Positions 8,157-15,208 of a stretch of 23,643 nt of DNA are shown here, piece after piece. Numbering within the stretch: position 1 is the stretch's first letter; every line of letters begins with the position of its first letter. Made by a program: the position numbers and the translations under genes. The stretch lies in NCBI GenBank assembly GCA_905215655.1, contig CAJMQT010000015.1:1-23643 (forward strand), read 5' to 3'. Under the pieces are notes generated by a model. It made no database searches. It saw only the letters and a list, made by a program, of their open reading frames with translations, and was not told where the DNA came from. This DNA is from an uncultured bacterium. GTDB taxonomy: Bacteria > Bacteroidota > Bacteroidia > Bacteroidales > Bacteroidaceae.

Positions 8157-8263
8157 CAAAAGACGGCTTCTTACAATTTGAAACATGGCTTTTTATCCTG
8201 CAAAAGACCGCCTTTTATACGCCAAAAGCTTACCTTTTGCACGCTAAAAGACCGCCTTTTGGG
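8157..8263. repeat. Intergenic AAAAGACCG-type repeat cluster, locus 1
   Basis: The cluster contains several copies of a core in which CAAAAGACCG runs into its near-complement CCTTTT. A copy GCAAAAGACCGCCTTTTA (8200-8217) is followed by AAAAGCTTACCTTTTGCA (8224-8241) and then TAAAAGACCGCCTTTTGG. A degenerate CAAAAGACGGCTTC stands at the left end. The same units recur near 16384 and 21186. Such repeats are, from memory, common in Prevotella intergenic DNA. There is no adjacent transposase or cas gene. Confidence 0.7.
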
Positions 8264-8449
8264 AAACGCCGGTTTGCCGATGAAAACTGTAAGGAAAACA
8301 TATTGAAACGTTACGGATTGTAAGTAAGATGACATAATACCGACTCTCACAAATTATTAAACCCAAATCACGGGTTTATAAAAATCATTTTAACTCTTGT
8401 AAAAATAGTGATTTTTCATTCGTCCGAATACTATTTTACCGTTTACCGC

Positions 8450-8480
8450 TTTGCCGTTTGAGAAAAAACAAGTAAATTTG
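8450..8480 (+). promoter_or_regulatory. Promoter of the DUF4491-rlmH-uxuA block
   Basis: TTTG at 8450-8453 and TAAATTTG at 8473-8480 are 19 bases apart. The implied leader is about 27 bases. No comparable promoter was seen before rlmH, uxuA or the SDR gene, so all four may be read from here. Confidence 0.6.
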
Positions 8481-8514
8481 CGGAAACAACAACAAGACAA
8501 AAAAGGCATCGGAC

Positions 8515-8811
8515 ATGATACACTTCTCGGGAATAATCATCGCCGCATCATGCTTTCTGATAATAGGCATCTTTCATCCGATAGTGATAAAGACTGAATA
8601 TTATACGGGAACAAGATATTGGTGGATGTTCCTCATCGGCGGAATAGCTTGTCTCGCGGCGGCACTCTTTATCGAAAGCCCCGAATTTTCGGCTGTGCTC
8701 GGCATTATCGGAGCCTCGTCGCTATGGTCGATAAAAGAGCTCTTCGAGCAGAAAGAGCGCGTGAAGAAAGGCTGGTTCCCGATGAACCCCAAGCGCAAGA
8801 ACGAATATTGA
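8515..8811 (+). CDS. DUF4491 family small membrane protein
   Basis: This 98-residue protein matches my recollection of the DUF4491 family (PF14898), which has no known function. Three hydrophobic segments are visible: residues about 3-24 (FSGIIIAASCFLIIGIF), 36-54 (WWMFLIGGIACLAAALFI) and 58-75. A basic tail with many Lys/Arg and the PMNPKRK stretch follows. The HPIVIKTEYYTG stretch between helices 1 and 2 and the tryptophan-rich RYWWMF look like the conserved part. It should lie in the cytoplasmic membrane. It is 9 bases upstream of rlmH, so the two are probably co-transcribed. Confidence 0.75.
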   Translation: MIHFSGIIIAASCFLIIGIFHPIVIKTEYYTGTRYWWMFLIGGIACLAAALFIESPEFSAVLGIIGASSLWSIKELFEQKERVKKGWFPMNPKRKNEY

Positions 8812-8820
8812 CAACGAGAA

Positions 8821-9291
8821 ATGAAGATAACACTGATACTTGTAGGCAAAACCGGAAACAAACTTTACGCCGAGGGAATAAAAGATTACACGGAACGTAT
8901 AAACCATTACGTGCCTTTTGACATAAAAATCATTCCGGAACTGAAAAACAGCAAAAGTCTTAGCGAACAGCAGCAGAAAGACAAAGAAGGCGAACAGATA
9001 CTGAAAATCATTGATGGAAAAAGCCACGTCGTACTGCTCGACGAACATGGAAAAGAAATGCGTAGCATGGAATTTGCATCTTGGCTGGAAAACAAACAGC
9101 AGACAACAAGACAACTGACATTCGTTATCGGAGGACCATACGGATTCTCGCAAGCCGTCTACGACCGCGCCGACAGCAAGCAATCTCTATCACGCATGAC
9201 TTTCTCACACCAGATGGTAAGGCTTATCTTCGCGGAACAGCTTTACCGCGCATGCACCATAATCAGGAAAGAGCCTTATCATCACGAATAA
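8821..9291 (+). CDS. rlmH: 23S rRNA (pseudouridine1915-N3)-methyltransferase
   Basis: This SPOUT-class, SAM-dependent enzyme methylates pseudouridine 1915 in helix 69 of 23S rRNA. At 156 residues it has family length. The motifs run in order: LLDEHGKEM (72-80), the SAM-knot segment FVIGGPYGF (101-109), LSRMTFSHQMVRLIFAEQLYRA (about 123-144), and the C-terminal RKEPYHHE, equivalent to the conserved PYHK/H ending. It acts in the cytoplasm on assembled 70S ribosomes. It lies between DUF4491 and uxuA (28-base gap). Confidence 0.96.
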   Translation: MKITLILVGKTGNKLYAEGIKDYTERINHYVPFDIKIIPELKNSKSLSEQQQKDKEGEQILKIIDGKSHVVLLDEHGKEMRSMEFASWLENKQQTTRQLTFVIGGPYGFSQAVYDRADSKQSLSRMTFSHQMVRLIFAEQLYRACTIIRKEPYHHE

Positions 9292-9319
9292 ACACTAACG
9301 AAACACATTATAATAAATT

Positions 9320-10498
9320 ATGGAAAAAACATGGAGATGGTTCGGCAAAAACGACAAGATAACCCTGTCGATGCTGAAACAAATAGGCGTTGAAGGCATT
9401 GTCACAGCGCTGCACGACGTGCCCAACGGCGAAGTTTGGACAAGAGAGAAAATCAGAGACCTGCGCGAATATATCGAAAGCTACGGCATGCGCTGGTCTG
9501 TCGTGGAAAGTCTGCCCGTATGCGAAAGCATAAAATACGCAGGACCCGACCGCGACGAACTGATCGAGAAATACAAAGAGAGCCTGAAAAACCTCAGTCT
9601 TGAAGGCATACACACCATCTGTTACAACTTCATGCCCGTGCTCGACTGGGCAAGAACAGACCTCGCCCACCCCAACCCCGACGGCACAAGCAACCTCTTT
9701 TTCAGCCACGCACAGTTCGCATACTTCGACTGCTGCATCCTCAAACGTGAAGGAGCGGAGAAAGAATACAGCCCCGAAGTAATGGCGGAAGTGGAAAAAT
9801 TGAAACAGACAATGACACCGGAAGACGACCACCGCTTGGTAGAAAACATCATTGTGAAGACCCAAGGCTTCGTCAACGGAAACATCACAGAAAACGACGA
9901 GCACCCCGTTGAACTCTTCCGACAGTTGCTCGACCTCTACAAAGGCATAACAAAAGACCAGCTCCGCGAGAACATGAGATACTTCCTCGCGGCTATCATG
10001 CCCACCTGCAACGAATACGACATGTATATGTGCGTCCATCCGGACGACCCACCCTTCCCCATCCTCGGACTGCCGCGCATCGTCAACTGTGACGAAGACA
10101 TCGAATGGTTTCTCAAAGCCGTCGACGACCCGCACAACGGACTGACCTTCTGCGCCGGCTCTCTCTCGGCTGGAGCACACAACGACATCACCGCGCTGGC
10201 ACAAAAATACGCCGACCGCACATGGTTCGTCCACATGCGCTCGTGCAAAGTATTCCCCAACGGCGACTTCACAGAGGCATCTCACCTCGGCGGACGTGCC
10301 GACCTCGTGGAACTGGCACGCATCTTCGAGACCGTAAATCCCAAACTGCCGATGCGCGTGGACCACGGTCCCAACATGCTCGGCGACCTCGACCGCGGAT
10401 ACAACGCCGGCTACACATTCCTCGGAAGAATGTTCGCCATGGGACAGGTGCAGGGTATCCTCGCAACCGTTGACAAAGAGTTGGGAATAAATCAATAA
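9320..10498 (+). CDS. uxuA: Mannonate dehydratase
   Basis: This metal-dependent TIM-barrel enzyme of hexuronate catabolism converts D-mannonate to 2-keto-3-deoxy-D-gluconate. Its 392 residues match the usual 394 or so. Conserved segments include the N-terminal MEKTWRWFG, CYNFMPVLDWART near residue 100, MCVHPDDPP with H240 and D242, CAGSLSAGAHND with C278, and RVDHGP with D348 and H349. The last three contain residues that bind metal or substrate in the family. The gene is followed after 18 bases by an SDR gene likely to supply its substrate. Neither a KDG kinase/aldolase nor uronate isomerase gene is in the window. A long open frame on the opposite strand (9308-10495) is a composition artefact. 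Confidence 0.95.
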   Translation: MEKTWRWFGKNDKITLSMLKQIGVEGIVTALHDVPNGEVWTREKIRDLREYIESYGMRWSVVESLPVCESIKYAGPDRDELIEKYKESLKNLSLEGIHTICYNFMPVLDWARTDLAHPNPDGTSNLFFSHAQFAYFDCCILKREGAEKEYSPEVMAEVEKLKQTMTPEDDHRLVENIIVKTQGFVNGNITENDEHPVELFRQLLDLYKGITKDQLRENMRYFLAAIMPTCNEYDMYMCVHPDDPPFPILGLPRIVNCDEDIEWFLKAVDDPHNGLTFCAGSLSAGAHNDITALAQKYADRTWFVHMRSCKVFPNGDFTEASHLGGRADLVELARIFETVNPKLPMRVDHGPNMLGDLDRGYNAGYTFLGRMFAMGQVQGILATVDKELGINQ

Positions 10499-10516
10499 TA
10501 AATAAAAGCAGAAAAC

Positions 10517-11329
10517 ATGAACTCACTATTCAATATCAAAGACAACGTGACCGTCATCACGGGCGGTACGGGCGTTTTAGGACGCACCATAGCAAAATAT
10601 CTTGCTGCCAACGGAGCAAAAGTTATCATACTCGGAAGAAAAGAAGAAGTAGGTAACGAAATCGTGGAAGACATCAGAAAAGCAGGTCATGACGCCGAAT
10701 TTATGAAGACAGACGTGATGAACCAAGAGCTCGTTCAGAAGAACTGCGACGACATCATAGCAAAATACGGCAGAATAGACACCCTGCTCAACGCCGCCGG
10801 AGGCAACATGCCGGGCGCCGTCATAGCACCGGACAAAAACTTCTTCGACCTCAAAGTGGAGGAATTCCAGAAGGTGCTCGACCTTAACCTGACAGGAACC
10901 GTCATTCCCACTCAGGTGTTCTTGAAACCTATGGTGGCACAGGGCAAAGGCTCAATCATCAACTTCTCGTCGATGGCTGCTTTCCGTCCTATCACCCGTG
11001 TGTGCGGATATGCGGCTGCAAAGGCAGGCATCAGCAACTTCACGGCATTCATGGCGACCGAATGCGCCAAGAAGTTTGGCGAGGGCATTCGCGTCAACGC
11101 CATCGCTCCCGGCTTCTTCATAACAGAGCAGAACAGGACTCTGCTGACCAATCCTGACGGCTCTTACACGCAGAGAGGCAACGACGTGATACATCAGACA
11201 CCGTTCGGAAGAATGGGAGACCCCGAAGAACTCTGCGGAACAATCCATTATCTGATGAGCGACGCGGCTAAGTTCGTTACAGGAACGGTTGCCGTTGTTG
11301 ACGGCGGATTTAACATCTTTGCAATGTAA
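10517..11329 (+). CDS. SDR oxidoreductase, probable D-mannonate oxidoreductase
   Basis: This classical short-chain dehydrogenase/reductase has 270 residues. It shows TGGTGVLG (15-22) for the dinucleotide, NAAGG (92-96), and catalytic S151/S152 in NFSSMAAF with Y165 and K169 in YAAAK. The C terminus has the usual VTGTVAVVDGGF segment. Placed 18 bases after uxuA, it most likely interconverts D-fructuronate and D-mannonate, the job of UxuB in E. coli, although UxuB belongs to the unrelated long-chain mannitol dehydrogenase family. That function rests on context. A gluconate 5-dehydrogenase-like activity is the main alternative. A hairpin terminator follows about 33 bases after the stop. Confidence 0.8.
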   Translation: MNSLFNIKDNVTVITGGTGVLGRTIAKYLAANGAKVIILGRKEEVGNEIVEDIRKAGHDAEFMKTDVMNQELVQKNCDDIIAKYGRIDTLLNAAGGNMPGAVIAPDKNFFDLKVEEFQKVLDLNLTGTVIPTQVFLKPMVAQGKGSIINFSSMAAFRPITRVCGYAAAKAGISNFTAFMATECAKKFGEGIRVNAIAPGFFITEQNRTLLTNPDGSYTQRGNDVIHQTPFGRMGDPEELCGTIHYLMSDAAKFVTGTVAVVDGGFNIFAM

Positions 11330-11362
11330 AGACCGCATTCAAAAACATTAAATATACAAAGA

Positions 11363-11400
11363 AGCCGGCTGTCTTGCGTTGAGATGCAAAACAGCCGGCT
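11363..11400. terminator. Terminator between SDR and transglycosylase genes
   Basis: AGCCGGCTGT (11363-11372) pairs with ACAGCCGGCT (11391-11400), and inside it TTGC pairs with GCAA. GTCTTTATG follows on +. The stem is strong and lies between convergent genes, but the T-run is short on both sides. Confidence 0.65.
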
Positions 11401-11442
11401 GTCTTTATGTAACAAAAGTAAAGATTTAAAGCAATAAAAGCG

Positions 11443-12660
11443 TCAGATATGAAACCTGTGTCGCTTCGTCGCTTTGTGCGGAACGACAGGACTTACCGGC
11501 TCGGAGCCTTCCGACGGCGCCGCCCCGCTCCATCCCTTGACCGACGCTCCGCCGTAAGGCACGCCGCGATACTGCGCATACCGCTGGCGGATACGGTCGA
11601 CATAATCCACCGTTTCGCTGCCGCGCATGTATCCATACCTCACCACCGGGTCGTTATAAAACTCGGGACGTTCAAGCGCAAGGACGTAATATGCCACGTC
11701 ACTCCAACGCTTCGGATTCTTGCCATGCTTTCTTGCAAGTGCCATGGCGTCTTGAATATGGAAGTAACCGCCGTTGTATGCGGCAAGCACGAACAACTGA
11801 CGCTCGGCCGGTCTGGGCACGTTGCGGAAATATCCGGAAAGCTCCTTGATGTAGCTTGCGGCGGCTTTTACATTCTGCTCGGGGTCGTGTATCGCCGACA
11901 TCGGCAGTCCTAAATGCGCCGCCGTTGACGGCATGATCTGCATAAGACCGCGAGCGCCCGCCCAAGAGCGTGCGTTCGGATCGAAACAAGACTCCTGATA
12001 ACATTGCGCCGCGACAAGTCGCCAGTCCCATCTCGCCATCGGAGCGTACTTCTTGAACAAGTGGTCGTAATGTGAAATGACACCGCCGGCGCGATTGATG
12101 AACGGGGCGTAGACATGCCTTCGCACGCTTCCGTGGGCAAACATGCGGCTCTCCTCCTTCTTAATCTCAGCAAACATCGACGGACGGAACCATGAATTAA
12201 GACTGTCCGCAAGCTCTTTATTGTCACGGTCTACCGCCCATTGCACGTTGAGAGAGTCTATTCCGGCACCGCAGAAGAGCAGTTTGTCACTCCCCTTGAC
12301 ATTCTTCGGCAGCGGGAAAGCTATCAGATCGGCGTCTCCGTTGCCAAGACGTCTCACCATTTCCGCCGTATCCTTGCACAACTCGACGCGTAAAGAGACG
12401 CCCAATTTATGGGCGAACTTCTCACAGAGCAGGTACTGCGTGCCCATGCCGTGCCCCCTGTAATCATAATAGGTCTGAGGTCCCGACATCGTAAGGATGA
12501 TGAGTTCGCCGTTGCCGACAATGTCGCTGACGTCAAAAGCGCCGTCGGCAGACACCGTGTCAGACATTATCTCGCCCCACGGAGTAACTATTGCTTCATC
12601 CTTCTTGCCCGCACACGAAACGAGAAAAGCGATTATCGACAGAATAAGAAGTTGCTTCAT
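11443..12660 (-). CDS. MltF-like membrane-bound lytic transglycosylase lipoprotein
   Basis: From the ATG at 12660 the protein has 405 residues and begins with a clear lipoprotein signal (MKQLLILSIIAFLVSC, lipobox cysteine C16). A reading from a TTG at 12768 would bury this signal, so it is rejected. Residues about 45-165 resemble a solute-binding (SBP_bac_3) module, as in MltF. Residues about 197-370 form an SLT lysozyme-like domain: catalytic E223 in CYQESCFDPNA, then GARGLMQIMPSTA, then AAYNGGYFHIQDA. It should cleave peptidoglycan glycan strands to 1,6-anhydro ends from a periplasmic lipid anchor. It is a single gene, convergent with the SDR gene and divergent from hisG. The last 40 residues are low-complexity and basic. 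Confidence 0.9.
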   Translation of the reverse strand: MKQLLILSIIAFLVSCAGKKDEAIVTPWGEIMSDTVSADGAFDVSDIVGNGELIILTMSGPQTYYDYRGHGMGTQYLLCEKFAHKLGVSLRVELCKDTAEMVRRLGNGDADLIAFPLPKNVKGSDKLLFCGAGIDSLNVQWAVDRDNKELADSLNSWFRPSMFAEIKKEESRMFAHGSVRRHVYAPFINRAGGVISHYDHLFKKYAPMARWDWRLVAAQCYQESCFDPNARSWAGARGLMQIMPSTAAHLGLPMSAIHDPEQNVKAAASYIKELSGYFRNVPRPAERQLFVLAAYNGGYFHIQDAMALARKHGKNPKRWSDVAYYVLALERPEFYNDPVVRYGYMRGSETVDYVDRIRQRYAQYRGVPYGGASVKGWSGAAPSEGSEPVSPVVPHKATKRHRFHI

Positions 12661-12797
12661 ATCTTCTTTCAGTCGGAGAGTAAAGCCGGCATTGACGTTC
12701 CGACGCGCCATGTCCGGATAAAAACGGGAACATGACAAGCCGTCATCGCGACAAACAAAAATTTGCAAATACTCTCCATATTATTACATAAACGGCA

Positions 12798-12805
12798 CAA
12801 AAGTA
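12798..12805 (-). promoter_or_regulatory. Possible -7 element of the transglycosylase gene
   Basis: On the minus strand this reads TACTTTTG, matching TAnnTTTG. It is about 140 bases before the preferred start, and no well-spaced TTG was found, so support is partial. Confidence 0.3.
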
Positions 12806-12814
12806 CAACAAATC

Positions 12815-12845
12815 TTGGTAATATGCTTAAAAAAACGTACTTTTG
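12815..12845 (+). promoter_or_regulatory. Promoter of hisG
   Basis: TTG at 12815-12817 and TACTTTTG at 12838-12845 are 20 bases apart. The implied leader before the hisG ATG is only about 20 bases, so no his-leader attenuator can lie ahead of hisG. Confidence 0.65.
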
Positions 12846-12873
12846 CCGAACATTTTAATAAATTTATAAGAAC

Positions 12874-13725
12874 ATGTTACGAATTGCCGTACAATCAAAA
12901 GGACGTTTGTTTGAAGACACGATGAATTTGCTTAACGAGGCTGATATAAAGATAGGTTCGAGCAAACGTACCCTCCTTGTTCAATCTTCCAATTTTCCGG
13001 TGGAAGTACTTTATCTGAGAGACGACGACATTCCGCAAAGCGTGGCGACGGGAGTTGCCGACATAGGTATCGTAGGCGAGAACGAATTCAGGGAAAGATG
13101 CGAAGACGCCGAGATAGTAAACCGTCTCGGATTCAGCAAATGCCGACTGTCGCTCGCTATCCCGAAAGCCGCCGATTACAAAGGTATCGAATGGTTCAAC
13201 GGTAAAAAGATTGCTACCTCCTACCCCGTAATTCTAAGAAACTTCTTGGAAAAGAACAACATAAACGCCGAAATTCACGTGATAACGGGCAGCGTCGAGA
13301 TAAGTCCCGGAATAGGACTTGCCGACGGTATATTCGACATCGTGAGCAGCGGTTCCACCCTTGTAAGCAACAATCTGCGCGAAGTAGAGATCGTGATGCA
13401 AAGCGAGGCGCTCCTCATCGCCAACAAAAACCTTGACGAGAGCAAGAGGAACATCCTGAACGAGATGTTGTTCAGATTTCAAGCCGTGCGCAACGCGGAG
13501 GACAAGAAGTATGTCCGCATGAACGCTCCGAAGGCTCGTTTGAACGAGATAATCAGCGTCTTGCCCGGTCTGAAAAGTCCGACGATAATACCGCTTGCCG
13601 ACGAAGAGTGGTGCTCCGTCCACACGGTACTTGAAGAAAAGCGTTTTTGGGAGATTATAGGCAAGCTCAAAGAGATGGGCGCACAAGGCATATTGGTCAC
13701 CCCGATAGAAAAAATGATCTTGTAG
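12874..13725 (+). CDS. hisG: ATP phosphoribosyltransferase, long form
   Basis: HisG catalyses the first and committed step of histidine synthesis, joining ATP and PRPP to N1-phosphoribosyl-ATP. The 283-residue length marks the long hexameric form with a C-terminal ACT-like domain (about residues 208-283), which binds histidine for feedback inhibition; no HisZ partner is needed. The family opening (LRIAVQSKGRLFEDTMNLL), GVADIGIVGENEF (about 62-74) and the PRPP-binding GLADGIFDIVSSGSTL (about 149-164) are present. The C-terminal PTIIPLADEEW and KEMGAQGILVTPIEKMIL are typical of the regulatory domain. It is transcribed from its own promoter, and hisD follows after 93 bases. Confidence 0.96.
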   Translation: MLRIAVQSKGRLFEDTMNLLNEADIKIGSSKRTLLVQSSNFPVEVLYLRDDDIPQSVATGVADIGIVGENEFRERCEDAEIVNRLGFSKCRLSLAIPKAADYKGIEWFNGKKIATSYPVILRNFLEKNNINAEIHVITGSVEISPGIGLADGIFDIVSSGSTLVSNNLREVEIVMQSEALLIANKNLDESKRNILNEMLFRFQAVRNAEDKKYVRMNAPKARLNEIISVLPGLKSPTIIPLADEEWCSVHTVLEEKRFWEIIGKLKEMGAQGILVTPIEKMIL

Positions 13726-13818
13726 GAACTTGTATCCTTTAAATCAAGGAATAACTCTTTATGTATTAAACTGTTATCCGGCATTTGACAATTCTTCGTA
13801 TAAAATCTTTAATAAGGT

Positions 13819-15105
13819 ATGAAAATATACAGATATCCGTCACAAGCAGAGAAAGCGATGATTGTGGAACGTCCGCACATCGACGCCAAAGAGCTGACCC
13901 GGATTGTGCAAGGTATTCTCGAAGACATCAGGGTTAACGGCGACGAGGCTGTCAGAAGATACGAGGAGAAGTTTGACCATGTAACGTTAAACAGCCTCTC
14001 CGTCGAGCAATCGGAAATCGAAGAGGCAACAAACCTCATATCAAAAGAACTTTACGACGCCATCGTTCTCGCTCACGAAAACATCTCGACATTCCACGCA
14101 TCGCAGAAAATCGAGCACCGGAAGATAGAGACCCGCCCCGGCGTTACCTGCTGGCAGAAGAGCGTTGCGATAGAAAAGGTGGGTCTGTATATACCCGGCG
14201 GCACGGCACCATTGTTCAGTACGGTGCTCATGCTTGCAACACCGGCACGCATCGCAGGCTGCAAAGAGATAGTGTTATGCACCCCGCCGGGACCCGACGG
14301 CAGGATAAATCCGGCAATTCTCGTTGCCGCAAAAGTGGCGGGAGTAAGCAAAATATTCAAAGCAGGAGGCGTTCAGGCAATAGGAGCGCTTGCCTACGGA
14401 ACGGAAAGCATACCAAAAACATATAAAATTTTCGGTCCTGGCAACCAGTATGTCATGGCGGCAAAGCAGCTCGTGTCGGTCAGCGACGTTGCAATCGACA
14501 TGCCTGCTGGACCTTCGGAGGTGTGCGTCATAGCCGACGAAACGAGCAATCCGGCTTTTGTAGCTGCCGACTTGCTGTCGCAGGCGGAGCACGGCACCGA
14601 CTCGCAGGTTATCCTTATAACCACCTCGGAGAGCATGCTTGAAGCCGTGGAGCAGGAGACAAAGGCACAGTTAGAACAGCTACCGCGCAAGCAACTGGCG
14701 GAAGAGACGCTGAAAAACAGCCAGTTCGTACTCGTTAAAGACAAGGATGAAGCCGTCGACCTGAGCAATATGTACGCCCCCGAGCACCTCATCATAGCGA
14801 CGGAAGATTATGAGGCGCTTGCCGAAAAGGTGGTAAACGCGGGCAGCGTATTCCTCGGGAAGTATGCCTGCGAGAGCGCGGGAGACTATGCCAGCGGCAC
14901 AAACCACACGCTGCCGACGCACGGACACGCCGTGGCTTACAACGGAGTGAACCTTGACAGCTTTAATCGCAAAATCACGTTCCAGCATCTTACCGAAGAA
15001 GGAATAAGAAGCATAGGGCGCGCCGTCGAGGTGATGGCTGACAACGAGCAGCTGTTCGCTCACAAGAACGCCATGACCCTGAGGATCAAAGCCGTCGAAA
15101 AATAA
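13819..15105 (+). CDS. hisD: Histidinol dehydrogenase
   Basis: This zinc enzyme performs the last two steps of histidine synthesis, oxidising L-histidinol through histidinal to histidine with 2 NAD+. At 428 residues it has family length. Diagnostic segments are GLYIPGGTAPLFSTVLMLA, the PAGPSEVCVIAD stretch with ADLLSQAEHG downstream, the catalytic Glu-His pair E322-H323 in YAPEHLI (equivalent to E326/H327 of the enteric enzyme), and GDYASGTNHTLPTHG. It is cytoplasmic. The 93-base gap from hisG shows no structure I can name. The 103-base gap to hisC holds a long hairpin. Confidence 0.97.
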   Translation: MKIYRYPSQAEKAMIVERPHIDAKELTRIVQGILEDIRVNGDEAVRRYEEKFDHVTLNSLSVEQSEIEEATNLISKELYDAIVLAHENISTFHASQKIEHRKIETRPGVTCWQKSVAIEKVGLYIPGGTAPLFSTVLMLATPARIAGCKEIVLCTPPGPDGRINPAILVAAKVAGVSKIFKAGGVQAIGALAYGTESIPKTYKIFGPGNQYVMAAKQLVSVSDVAIDMPAGPSEVCVIADETSNPAFVAADLLSQAEHGTDSQVILITTSESMLEAVEQETKAQLEQLPRKQLAEETLKNSQFVLVKDKDEAVDLSNMYAPEHLIIATEDYEALAEKVVNAGSVFLGKYACESAGDYASGTNHTLPTHGHAVAYNGVNLDSFNRKITFQHLTEEGIRSIGRAVEVMADNEQLFAHKNAMTLRIKAVEK

Positions 15106-15115
15106 GATACAGAAC

Positions 15116-15187
15116 AAGACCAAGAGTTAAGAAACAAGGCGTCCGGCAATGACGGTAGCAACATAACGTTTCTTAACCTTTGGTCTT
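15116..15187 (+). promoter_or_regulatory. Long inverted repeat between hisD and hisC
   Basis: A 20-base arm (15116-15135) pairs with 15168-15187. As RNA it has one A-C mismatch and one G-U pair. The 32-base loop holds a CCG/CGG mini-stem and a five-codon ATG ORF (MTVAT, stop). The right arm runs into TTTAATTATTT just before the hisC start. It could be a partial terminator or attenuator, an RNA-processing or stability element, or the remnant of an inserted repeat; the sequence alone does not decide. Confidence 0.55.
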
Positions 15188-15208
15188 TAATTATTTCCAA
15201 TAACGCCA

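Larger units (their letters stand above)
8048..8514. other. Intergenic region with repeats and hairpins
   Basis: No gene is seen in this 467-base gap between divergent genes. From left to right it holds the likely aldo/keto reductase promoter, the AAAAGACCGCCTTTT repeat cluster, a TAAACCC/GGGTTTA hairpin (8358-8364 with 8372-8378) followed by TAAAAAT, an imperfect inverted repeat (GTAAAAATAGT near 8399 with ACTATTTTAC near 8440, enclosing ATTCG/CGAAT), and the promoter of the DUF4491 gene. Confidence 0.6.

Noticed and set aside
9308..10495. Long open frame (395 codons) antisense to uxuA
   Set aside because: It mirrors uxuA almost end to end, has a low-complexity Val/Phe/Cys-rich product with no recognisable domain, and uxuA itself is a clear match.
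12661..12768. N-terminal extension of the transglycosylase from a TTG at 12768
   Set aside because: The ATG at 12660 gives a perfect lipoprotein signal with lipobox; the extension would bury it and starts with TTG.
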